A stretch of 64,000 bases of DNA from Sambucus nigra. Lineage: Eukaryota; Streptophyta; Magnoliopsida; Dipsacales; Adoxaceae. Position 1 is the stretch's first letter. Every line of letters begins with the position of its first letter. The stretch spans positions 558,001 to 622,000 of the forward strand of contig CASBWL010000422.1 in assembly GCA_949130495.1 (NCBI GenBank), written 5' to 3'. The translations under genes were made by a program, and so were the position numbers. Under the pieces are notes generated by a model. It was given only the letters and a program-made list of their open reading frames with translations. It had not been told where the DNA came from and searched no databases. Of the stretch, positions 1 through 9,600 are shown piece by piece.

Positions 1-273
1 GATATTCCTTTATGGAAAAAGCCATCACCTTCTATTATGATAAGTTGTGATAACCAAGCCACAATTTATAAAGTTTCGAACAAAACTTACAACGAAAAAT
101 CTAGACACATTAGTCTAAGGCATCAAATTATAAGAAAATTACTCAAGGAAGGAGTAATTACAGTCGACTATATTAAAACGAACAAGAATTTAACAGATCC
201 TCTGACTAAAGGTCTTGTTAGGGAGATGATATATATCACCTCAAAAGTAATGGGACTAAGGTCTATTAAATAA
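1..273 (+). CDS. copia Pol, RNase H C-terminus (5' partial)
   Basis: The frame is open from base 1 to a TAA at 271-273, so the protein is cut by the window edge, not started here; the ATG at 37 is internal. About 90 residues remain. They show the copia RNase H signature: a catalytic Asp in SCDNQATI, then SRHISLRHQIIRKLL (family consensus K-H-I-D-x-R-x-H-x-I-R) and the ending LTDPLTKGL (consensus L-A-D-x-L-T-K). In the element this enzyme degrades the RNA strand of the RNA-DNA hybrid during reverse transcription in the virus-like particle. No stop interrupts the visible part, but coding ability of the whole element cannot be judged. Confidence 0.88.
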   Translation, partial: DIPLWKKPSPSIMISCDNQATIYKVSNKTYNEKSRHISLRHQIIRKLLKEGVITVDYIKTNKNLTDPLTKGLVREMIYITSKVMGLRSIK

Positions 274-837
274 CACAACTATATTTAATGGTAACCCAAC
301 TCATATCTTGAAAATATAGATAGAGTTCAATGTGGTACAAACAAGTTAAATTATAGTCATGGAACACTAGGAATTTTATACAAAAAGTTCCATTCCTATG
401 TGCTTAGTGTTGGTTTTCTACATGTTAGAGGATGAAGGTTACTTCTTAATAAATCATATAAGTGTGACTCGCAGAATCACTAAAGTTGATTTACCTATAC
501 GAGTGTCGAAAGTGTGGTCGCTTTCTATGAAATCAAGACCGATCCTAAAGCGCTCGTGAAATCAGGATTAGCACAAGGCCATAAAAGTTCATGCTAGAAG
601 AACACTTATAAACTCAGAAATCGGTATGTGTGATAGTTCCGGCTAGTCTCAGAAGGTCCTTCGTTCAAGATACGTTCACCACAACACCTTGATGAAGCTT
701 TGAATTATTTTCACTATATGGAAGTTCAAGTTCGAAAGACACTTCTCATTTATATACTAGATTTTAGCGATAATACCAAAAGTTATTTATTGTCTTTTTG
801 CTTTGCTCTCTTGTGTATATTGAAATTGGTGGGGTAA

Positions 838-1818
838 TGTTGGATAAATTCCAATATTTATTGATATTTTATTTTTTAGTTGTTAATTTTTTTTTATATT
901 ATTGGTGTTTTATTTTAAACATAGTTTGGGTTTTAATTTAGAAGGTATAAAACATGAGCAAATGGGTGTGAAAGATATGGGAGTGCTCAAAATACCATAT
1001 TATCCCACATTGAAAGAATACTACAAAAAGTAGTGGTATATCAACTAAAGGACAACTAAGATTCTTAGTTGACAAGTCAAATAAGAGGCTATGATCCTAC
1101 GCATCGCGGTGGTGCTTAAGCACCACCAATCGCGACACGCGTAAGCTCAAAAGGGCGGTTGGACGACTTAGGACGCATTGCGCGCTTTGACGCGCACTTG
1201 GCACTTAGCACGTGCGCATCGTCGCTTGGAGCGTGGGTGCCTAAAGTTTTGACGAGGTAAAACAGATCAACATTTGTGATTAAACGATCCAATCAAAGGG
1301 TTTAAAATCCAAAACGACTTGATCTAAACCGTTAGATGAACTCGTAGCGTTTCGTGTAGGGGATGTACATTCGCTTATGATGGGACACCTAATCAGAACC
1401 GTTAGATCGCAGCGGTTCCAAATAGGCACGATCCAACGGTTGCTGAGTCACTCCATGAAGAGTTGTGACTGTTGAAGAACAGTCACAGAATTGGCCATAA
1501 AAAGAGTTTCAGGCCTCTGTTTTGGGCACCGAAAATTGCTAGTTTCTCCTCTCTCCGTCCTCTATACTTTGGCATTATCAAATTACATATTCAGAGTGTT
1601 CTCAGTTTGATCAAACAGTACATAGTTTGAATCAAACAACTGTTCATACACTGCATTGTATCCTGAAGGCAGATTCTATAAAACTCATAGTGTACTCGTG
1701 GTTCTAGTTCTGTCTCAACCGGATTGGGAGAAATTTTGCCTAAAAGAAAGCGTTCCAAGAACGTTCCTTGCAGAAATTAATTAATATATTTCGTTCTTTC
1801 CATAACAAAACTCCAACA
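838..1818 (+). repeat. 3' LTR of the copia element (981 bp)
   Basis: Starts TGTTGGA and ends TCCAACA, a perfect 7-bp terminal inverted repeat, right after the polypurine tract. The U3 half is unusually GC/CpG-rich at 1085-1240 against an AT-rich background. It contains a perfect 20-bp palindrome at 1108-1127 and three AACGGTT-type motifs (1327-1336, 1397-1406, 1432-1441). Confidence 0.9.
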
Positions 1819-2694
1819 TGTTTAATATACTTTGGTTAGTGTTTGTAATTCACATGGTTCCAATATAAACACTAGTCAATGTATATTTGATAAATAAATT
1901 GGGTAAAAAAAACAGGTCATGATAATATGTAATATAAGGGCACACACTAAGAACTCAAAAATAATACGATATGTATTTAATAGAGCACAAATACTCAGGT
2001 AGAACTCTTATATTTATTATTTTGAGATTCAAAATATATATCCTAAAGACACATGTTATCATTTTCCAAATAAAAAATATCACATAAAACAGTATACCTA
2101 GTATTACTCTTCACTATGGTTCGGAAAAATATGCCTTAAATTGGGTTGTCTATATATTTAAGAGCATAAAAAGCTAAAAATGGCGCGTGTATGTGTTTGC
2201 GCACTTCCATCTCCCAAGGCCAACATTGTCAACGAAAAGTTTAGTTCCTGATTGATGGTGGTCTCACGTTTGATAAACAACTCTGACTGTCTTCTTGATT
2301 AATATGTTTATGGACAACCCCATTTTTGTTTCAAATAATACATACGTATCCCCTCTTATATGAAATATTACACTCGTTTCTTCTCTGATATAAAAACTTG
2401 GCATTCATTTTCACTACAATGAAGGCAGCTGATTATAGTTTTTTTTCCCTTTAAGTAATATTTGAAAACGAATGGGGTAAGTGTACGATTTAAATCACTA
2501 TGTAAGTATAACAAATACGAGGGAATATTTGGGGAATATAGTCACTATTTTAGATAACTATAGTTGTATTATAAATTCTATAGCTGTTTTTATATTGAAA
2601 AATTACGATTTAAAGTGAAATTTGAATGGCTTAACGTAGTTCGGATGTTGATTTCAAATGTAAATACATTGCATGATTTAAAAAGTGTTTCCAG
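1819..2694. other. AT-rich interval, no gene recognised
   Basis: Nothing codes convincingly here. The right end (from about 2600 to CAG at 2692-2694) probably is intron sequence of the receptor-kinase pseudogene. I looked for the exon that should carry the Gly-rich loop of the kinase and did not find it. Confidence 0.6.
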
Positions 2695-3401
2695 GGTACT
2701 CTATCAAATGGAAAGGAAATTGCAGTTAAGCGGCTCTCACGAAGTTCTGGACAAGGACTACAAGAGTTCAAGAATGAAGTTATTTCAATTGCCAGATTGC
2801 AACATAGGAATCTTGTGAGACTATTGGGTTGTTGTTTGGAAAGAAATGAATTGGTGTTGGTCTATGACTACATGCCTAACAAAAGATTAGATGTCTTCCT
2901 CTTTGGTATAACTTTTCAATACTCGACTCCCTATATTAACAATTAAAGTAGCAAATTAGTGAATAATACAAATAATTGTCTTAATCTCTATAGATTCAAC
3001 TAGAGGTGGTGAACTAGACTGGGAGAAACGCCTTGTCATTATTAATGGAATTGCGCGGGGTCTATTGTATCTACGTGAGGATTCTCGTCTGAGAATTATT
3101 CATAGGGATCTCAAAGCTAGTAATGTTCTATTGGATCATGAGATGAATCCAAAGATATCAGACTTCGGAATGGCAAAGATTTTTGTGACGGATCAGACTG
3201 AAGCCAACACCAATAGAGTTGTTGGGACTTAGTAAGCCTGTTTCCCATTTCCATTTAGCTAGATTCTTCCCCATGCTATTATGCCTAATACGCTTGTTTA
3301 TAAATTTAAGGTTAAAGAGACCTCTCTTATCTTTGCATATCTAAAATTATATAATTAGGACATTTGGATTTTTATTTTTTATTATTATTATTATTATTAT
3401 T

Positions 3402-3439
<38 letters not shown>

Positions 3440-4674
3440 ATTTAATACATGGCCAATTCTCACTTTAGAATTAAATATATTTTAATCAAAATATTATTTT
3501 TTTCCCCAAAATTGTTAGAACATTTGCAAGCTTAACGAACACATGGCATTTAAATAAAGATTTATAAATCCCTTCAAATAAAAATAAAGCTAAAAATATT
3601 GTATTAAAAATTAATCAAAATTAAAAAAACAAAAACAAAAAAACTAACCCCCACTCTCTGCAACCTCCCTCTAATGCCACCCCCACCCATTCTCTCTCCA
3701 CCACCACCACCACCACCACCAAACCCCTCTCCTTCGTCCACCACAAGCACAACACCTAAACCCTCCTCAAATCGAACCACCAACACCAGCACATACCCCC
3801 ACCACCTCGAATCAAGATCTTATTTTCTAAATTACGATCCTTTTCCTAAAACTAGTATAGGAGTTCGGGTGAAATGTCTAAATTATTTCGGGTATAAAAT
3901 CTCATCATTGATCGATGTTTGGTTATGTTGGTTTCATGTGTTACTAATGTTATGACCTTTACATTGGAATTGTTTCCTTATGAAAGCTAAATATTAAACA
4001 TGGACTATTATTTATTCATTAAGGAAAAATCATGCTTCATAAAGGCATAATCGTATTATTAATATAATGTTAAAAATCGAGCGTGTAATACTTTGTAATT
4101 TGTCACTCGTAACTGATATTATTAACTCATCGTAGCGGATACATGGCCCCAGAGTATGCTATGCAAGGAATATTTTCAATTAAATCAGATGTTTTCAGCT
4201 TCGGTGTTCTCTTGTTGGAGATAGTAAGCGGAAGAAAGAATAGTCATTTTTATCTTGATGAAGAGGGACATAGCCTCATCACTTTTGTATGTTCTCACAC
4301 TTTATCTTTGTCTTTAATAGAGGGGAAGTATTTAACCTAACCTAGTGAATTGTATGATATCATAGGCTTGGAGATTATGGTGCAAGGGTGAAGGACTAGA
4401 CCTTATAGACCCATTGATAATGCGGTGTTGTGTGGTCATGTAAGTTCTAAAATGCATCCATATTGGATTGTTATGTGTCCAAGAAGACCCTGCAGATAGA
4501 CCAACAATGTCAACTGTAGTTGTTATGTTAGCAAATGAAACTTTGTCACTTCCCCGCCCATTAGAACCAGCATTCTCCGTTGGCCGAGTTGTGTTTCGAT
4601 CAGCAGAATCCCAACAAACTGTTAAAGTGTGTTCAGTAAATGAGGTTACACTCTCAGATGTTTCTCCAAGGTGA
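2695..4674 (+). pseudogene. Receptor-like Ser/Thr kinase (S-domain/CRK-type), kinase exons only
   Basis: Four exons encode the C-terminal two thirds of a DUF26/S-locus-type receptor kinase: 2695-2905 (211 bp), 2994-3231 (238 bp), 4136-4286 (151 bp) and 4366-4674. The sizes 211/238/151 are the canonical ones of this family and all junctions are GT-AG with compatible phases. Visible motifs in order: EIAVKRL (VAIK Lys), EFKNEV (helix C Glu), [17 protein letters not shown] (catalytic loop), SDFGMAK (activation loop), [18 protein letters not shown] and [13 protein letters not shown]. Missing are the extracellular domain, the transmembrane segment and the Gly-rich loop exon. An in-frame TAA at 4441-4443 interrupts the last exon, after which the frame resumes to the TGA at 4672. 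The copia element upstream may have separated off the 5' exons. Family sure; pseudogene likely. Confidence 0.88.
3232..4135 (+). other. Expanded intron of the kinase pseudogene, with microsatellite
   Basis: This 904-bp intron between the 238- and 151-bp exons is larger than its neighbours (88 and 79 bp). It contains a TTA-type run switching into a TTG-type run at about 3378-3438 and a C/A-rich stretch with repeated CCA at about 3696-3722. The small frames over these repeats are low-complexity and are not called as genes. Confidence 0.7.
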
Positions 4675-5399
4675 CACATCAATGTAGTATAATGCCATAC
4701 GCATTTCTTTCTGATATTTCCACCCATACTAGTGGTATGAAAAAAGTTCACTTAAGTCTATTAAACCTTGACTTGTTCCTAATAATTCTTTTAGGAATGT
4801 GATATAAAATATACCTTTAAACATTTGTCATTATTCCAACTTGTCGATGTTCTCTCCTAACACAAGCGTTGTACTACCCATTATAGAAATTACTGGAATT
4901 GAGTTAAAAAGCACTCCACTATCTATAATGGGAGTAAAGAAAACTAACTTAGAAATAAATCATGACATATGGGTATCAATATCTTATGAATAATTAGTCA
5001 TTAATCTTATCACGTCTAAAAGAAACACGACTCTTCGTTATTTGTCAAACCATTACTAAAACTAACTTAAGGCATAGTCATGCAATAGTTGTTATAAAAT
5101 TACATGAATCATAATATATCCATTTCTAATATTTTTGTAGTTATAATACCATTTAACCGTTTTCCATCGAAAGAAGATTCACTAACTAGAAGACCTCCAT
5201 TTTCGATGAGTCGGATAAACCATCTTCTACCAGTTTATGAATACATTTTGATAAAATGGTCTTGGTTTTTCAGGATACTGATATATTAAAGTTTATAAAC
5301 AAGAATATTACCCTTTTAGTGATAAATTGTGAATATTATTAAAAAGGTATAGTGTGCTAAATATAGGTATATTCTATATTGGTTATTTAATGGTTATAG
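4675..5399. other. AT-rich flank, nothing recognised
   Basis: About 725 bp between the kinase pseudogene and the poly(T) that marks the LINE 3' end. No conserved coding motif, RNA gene or repeat was recognised. Confidence 0.6.
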
Positions 5400-5496
5400 T
5401 TTTTTTGTTAAGAAAATGTATTAAAAAAACCAACTGCTAAGGGAGAGGAACCCGTATACAGGGAGTATACATTAACCAAAATGGAAATCTAAACAT
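5400..5496 (-). mobile_element. 3' terminus of L1-type LINE (split by the Tekay-like element)
   Basis: Read on the minus strand this stretch has the typical 3' end of plant L1 LINEs: a short GTATACTCCCTGTATAC block, then a T-rich tail ending in an A run (seen here as T at 5400-5406). It abuts the Tekay-like LTR at 5497. The rest of the LINE resumes at 54109 on the other side of that element, so both pieces are one LINE interrupted in its 3' UTR. Confidence 0.75.
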
Positions 5497-6046
5497 TGTA
5501 ACAACTCCCATTTTTCACGTAAAGATAGCCGGACACAATATGCCGAAGATGAGGTTTGTCTAAAAAATATGTACAATTCTCAACATCAAACCATAAAATT
5601 ACCTTTTAATTTAAAACATACACGCACAATAAAACCTTATGAAAATTATTAATAAATAAATTCCAACTCCCATAAGTCATAAAACATTCATCTCAAGTGT
5701 AACATGAAAATAAATTATTGAAATAATAAATCTCGGGCTTATTCTCACACAATCTCCGAAATAATAAAATGACTGAAGTAGAGAGTAACAACCAATGCTA
5801 GAATCAAATGAACTGAATCCTCTAATGCTCAAGTGAAACGACAAGTCTAATCCCCTATAAGCCCTACTATCCCTGTCTAGGCAAACCTAGGGGGAAAATA
5901 TTTTATAATTTGGGTCAGCACCCTAAAATTGCAAGAATTAACTTACAAAACCAATATATAATTATTAAGTCAATTCTCATTACACACTGTCCATTGTTAC
6001 TCGCATGCAGTAAGTATTTCACCCCACATTTAAGTGTAATACACGC
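5497..6046 (-). repeat. Tekay-like left LTR, piece 1 of 3
   Basis: Aligns with the start of the right LTR (51543 onward), for example the CTCCCATTTT and ACACCGAAGATG blocks. It ends at the Tat-1 insertion site; the last five bases (CACGC, 6042-6046) are repeated after Tat-1. Confidence 0.85.
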
Positions 6047-6618
6047 TGTTGATACCAAAATTAATGTGCTGATGTGGACGAATAAGATGAAGACACGTGT
6101 CAATCTACATGGCACAATAGCAACGAGGAAGATCGTTTCCCGACCAACCGTGCTTCCTTCCTAACAACGAGAATACACCGAGAAACTCTATCACACCGAG
6201 GAACTCTATCATCCCGAGATACTCTAAGTACTCCGAGGAACTTTTGATCAACAAGCAACTAAGGCGGTCCGAACTGCATCTCGGCCGTATCATTAATTAT
6301 CAGACGGACAACTGTTCAACTATCCATTGTATTCTTGACGCACACGTCGCATTAAATGTATTACCCTTTCATATGTAAATCATTTAATGTATTGGACCTT
6401 TCATGTACAGCCTCAAGGCTATAAATACATTGTATCTCCCTCATTCAAAGAGACCGGAATTTCTTGAGAGAACTTGTAATCAAGAATTCCACAAACACTC
6501 AGCAATAACATAACAGTGGACGTAGGCTTTATTCCTAGCCGAACCACTTTAAAAATCTTTGTCTTATTTATTTATCTGTGATTGAATAATTAGAGCAATC
6601 TAATTTTTTACATCAACA
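6047..6618 (+). repeat. Tat-1 5' LTR
   Basis: 572 bp, TG...CA, near-identical to 17492-18063. Holds four tandem copies of an 18-bp unit (6175-6246, core CCGAGGAACTCTATC) in U3 and a clear TATA box further down. Confidence 0.95.
6419..6427 (+). promoter_or_regulatory. TATA box of Tat-1 LTR promoter
   Basis: CTATAAATA within the LTR, about 190 bp before the LTR end; the position suits a U3/R boundary some 30 bp downstream. The copy in the 3' LTR lies at 17864-17872. Confidence 0.7.
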
Positions 6619-6621
6619 GAT

Positions 6622-6640
6622 TGGCGCCGTCTGTGGGAAA
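6622..6640 (+). other. Tat-1 primer-binding site
   Basis: TGGCGCCGTCTGTGGGAAA begins three bases after the 5' LTR. A tRNA-complementary start with TGGCGCC is typical of plant Tat/Athila-type gypsy elements. I do not name the tRNA. Confidence 0.85.
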
Positions 6641-6681
6641 CGACTGTTATTATCGTTTTTCATAAAAATCATTTATCACTA

Positions 6682-9600
6682 ATGGCTGATAATCCAGAAT
6701 CCAGTAATCGAAATGTTGGAAATACTGGAAATCTTCCAAATCCATCTGCATCCCCAGATCTGGCTGGGATTATGACGAATCTGGCTCAAGGACAAACCGC
6801 CATGCAAGAATCCATGAGGCGACTCATTCAAACTCTTCAGGGCGGTGCACCTACCTATTCAGGGCAAAGAAGTGATCATAGGCAATCGCAATCTAGACGC
6901 ACTGGGTCATATCGCAATGAGGAGTATAATGATTTCTCTTATCAACCTGGGCGAACTTCATCAATACGGGCTTCGGATACAGATCAACGTATCACTCTCT
7001 CTCCGGAGAGAACTAGCGCTTTGGAGAGGTTAAGTAGAGTATCTCCTTTCAGTCGGTTAGGACCAAGGAGGAACATGAGTCCACCTAGGGCTCCATCAAG
7101 AAGTTTTCGACCACCACCAGGTTTGAGAGAAGGATCTGCGCAATCGCGACCAACCACTCGTCGAGATAAATCTCAGGAAGCTACGTCAGAGCAATCAGTT
7201 GCTCGGACTAAACGGCCCGAGGAAGGGAATGAAGCATGGAAAGGTTCCATTCAACGATTGGAGGATAGACTGGGAGAAATGGCTAAGGCAAGAAATCCCT
7301 TACAGAGAACTTTTGTTCAAGGAACACCTTTTGTGCAAGCCATTGTGGATTTCCCTACGCCGTCGAAATTCAAAGCACCCGTAGTGACTCCCAAGTATGA
7401 TGGAAAGACAGATCCCGTACTTCATATAGAACAATACCAAGCTGCTGCAGATATCTACGCTGTCCCCGACGAGATGAGGTGTAGAGCATTCTCGGGAACT
7501 CTTACTGGATCTGCACAGATATGGTACAATAATCTTCCTCGGGGTAAGATTTCAACTTTTGTTCAGTTAGCCGAGTTGTTTATTGGCAATTTTTGTTTTG
7601 GAGCAAAGCCGATAAAGCGAGTAGCACACTTGCTAAGTGTTAGACAGAAATCAGGTGAAAGTACTAGAGATTACATAACTCGTTTCAATAACGAAAAGTT
7701 GGAAGTCATAGATTATGAAGAAAAGACAGCAATCACTGCTTTGATGAGTGGTTTGCTGCCTAACAAGCTGTATTACACTTTGGCTAAAGATCCACCTAAA
7801 AATATGTCGGAGTTGATGGCAAAGGCGGCCAAAATCATGAATGCCGAGGAGGCTATGGCTGCGAAGAAGAATATGGATAAAGAAATTAAAGTGGAGGTCG
7901 ACAATTCTAAGAAGAAAGATCAGAAAAGTAATGGTGGTGACAAATATTCCAAGAATAACAGGATGAAGCTGGAAGCCCTAAAGAAGTATGATAATTATAC
8001 TCCATTGAAAGTGGGTATTAATCATGTTTTGGAAGAAATCAGGAATAACGAGGAAATCAAATGGCCAGAGAAACTGAAGACAGATCCCGACATGAGGAAT
8101 AAGACCAAATATTGCGAATTTCACAAAGATCATGGCCATATGACCAAAAATTGTATAGCCCTTCAGAACGAGATTGAAACACTCATCCGAAGAGGAAAAT
8201 TATCAAAGTACGTAGATCGCAGGAGTGAGAGGAAGAATGATGATAGAACTAGAGAGAGATCTAGATCTCCTCGTCGTGCAAAGGAGAAAAAGAGGAGGGA
8301 CCATGAAGAGGATCCAGATGATGACCCCGATCTTCCCAAGAAGCCAAGAAAACCTGAACGAGAGGTATTTTCCATACGTTTTGGGTCACTTGATTGTAAT
8401 GTTATTACAGGAGGAGATGCAGGAGGAGGAGACCTTACTGCAGAAAGAAAATCTTATCTCGGAGAGGCTCAAGCTTGTTCATACATTCAGCGAATAAACC
8501 TGGCCGAGGATGATCGTCCGAGGAAAGTAAACAAAGAGAAGCTAGTGATTGGTTTTTCAAAAAACGACCTGGCAGGTGTTCTCTACCCTCATGATGATCC
8601 GCTGGTAATCAAAATGAGGATGAAGGATGTGGTCATTTCAAGGGTGTTAGTAGACAATGGTAGTTCAGCAGACATAATGTATTATTCATGCTTTGATAGC
8701 TTGAATTTAAAATTATCTCAGTTAGAACCTTATCACAGACCCCTTCTGGGTTTTGCTGGCGAGAAAGTTTTTCCACTTGGGACGATCAAGTTGGATATAC
8801 TCATTGGAACTTGGCCTGCTTGTCGAACGGAAAGAATACGCTTTTTTGTAATGGATAAGAATGTGCAGTCCGCCTACAACATCATCATGGGAAGAGTTGG
8901 ATTGAAGAAGTTCGAAGCAGTTCCATCTACAGTTCATCAATGTTTGAAATTCCCAACGAATTTTGGAGTAGGAATTATGAAAGGTGATCAAAAAGTAGCT
9001 CGGGAATGCTATTATTCGTCGGCCGAGCAAGAGGAACTTGAAGAGTTACAGAAAAAGACTACTACTTACCAAGTGGAGGAAAGCACAGAAATTGAAACTC
9101 TTGACCCTAAGGATGAATCTCAACTCGTAAAAGGACAGGTTGTGGAATCTACAGAAATTGTTATCCTGGACGACGAGCATCCTGAACGAATAACTCAGAT
9201 AGGGTCGTCGTTGGATTTTTCAATAAAACAGGAGTTGATAACTTTCTTGAGAAACAGGAAGAATACTTTTGCTTGGAGTCATGAAGACATGCCAGGAATA
9301 GATCCAAACTTCTTATGTCATGAACTCAATGTGAATAAAGAGATCAAACCTGTGAAGCAAAGAAGAAGAGTGTTTAGTCCCGAGAAGAACCAGGCCATAC
9401 AAGAGGAGGTCGAGAAACTCCAGAAAGCCCAATTCATTGAAGACGTGAAATATCCAGATTGGTTGGCGAATGTGGTGATGGTAAAGAAGAAGAACAACAA
9501 GTTGAGAATGTGTGTTGATTTTACTGATCTCAACAAAGCATGTCCAAAAGATCATTTTCCATTGCCCAGAATTGATCAACTAGTGGATGCTACTTCGGGA

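Larger units (their letters stand above)
1..1818 (+). mobile_element. 3' end of a Ty1/copia LTR retrotransposon
   Basis: This is the tail of a copia element whose 5' part lies left of the window. It consists of the C-terminal RNase H codons (to 273), a 564-bp untranslated stretch, a polypurine tract (TTGGTGGGG, 826-834) and a complete 3' LTR from 838 to 1818. RNase H followed directly by a 3' UTR and LTR, with no integrase after it, is the copia order (INT-RT-RNH). The flank after the LTR starts TGTTT; the matching target-site duplication would be off-window. Confidence 0.85.

Noticed and set aside
3674..3955. 93-codon Pro-rich frame in the kinase intron
   Set aside because: Pro/Ser residues derive from a CCA repeat; it lies inside an intron with correct kinase splice borders.
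6105..6293. 62-codon minus frame repeated at 17550-17738
   Set aside because: Lies in both Tat-1 LTRs over the 18-bp repeats; duplicated only because LTRs are copies.
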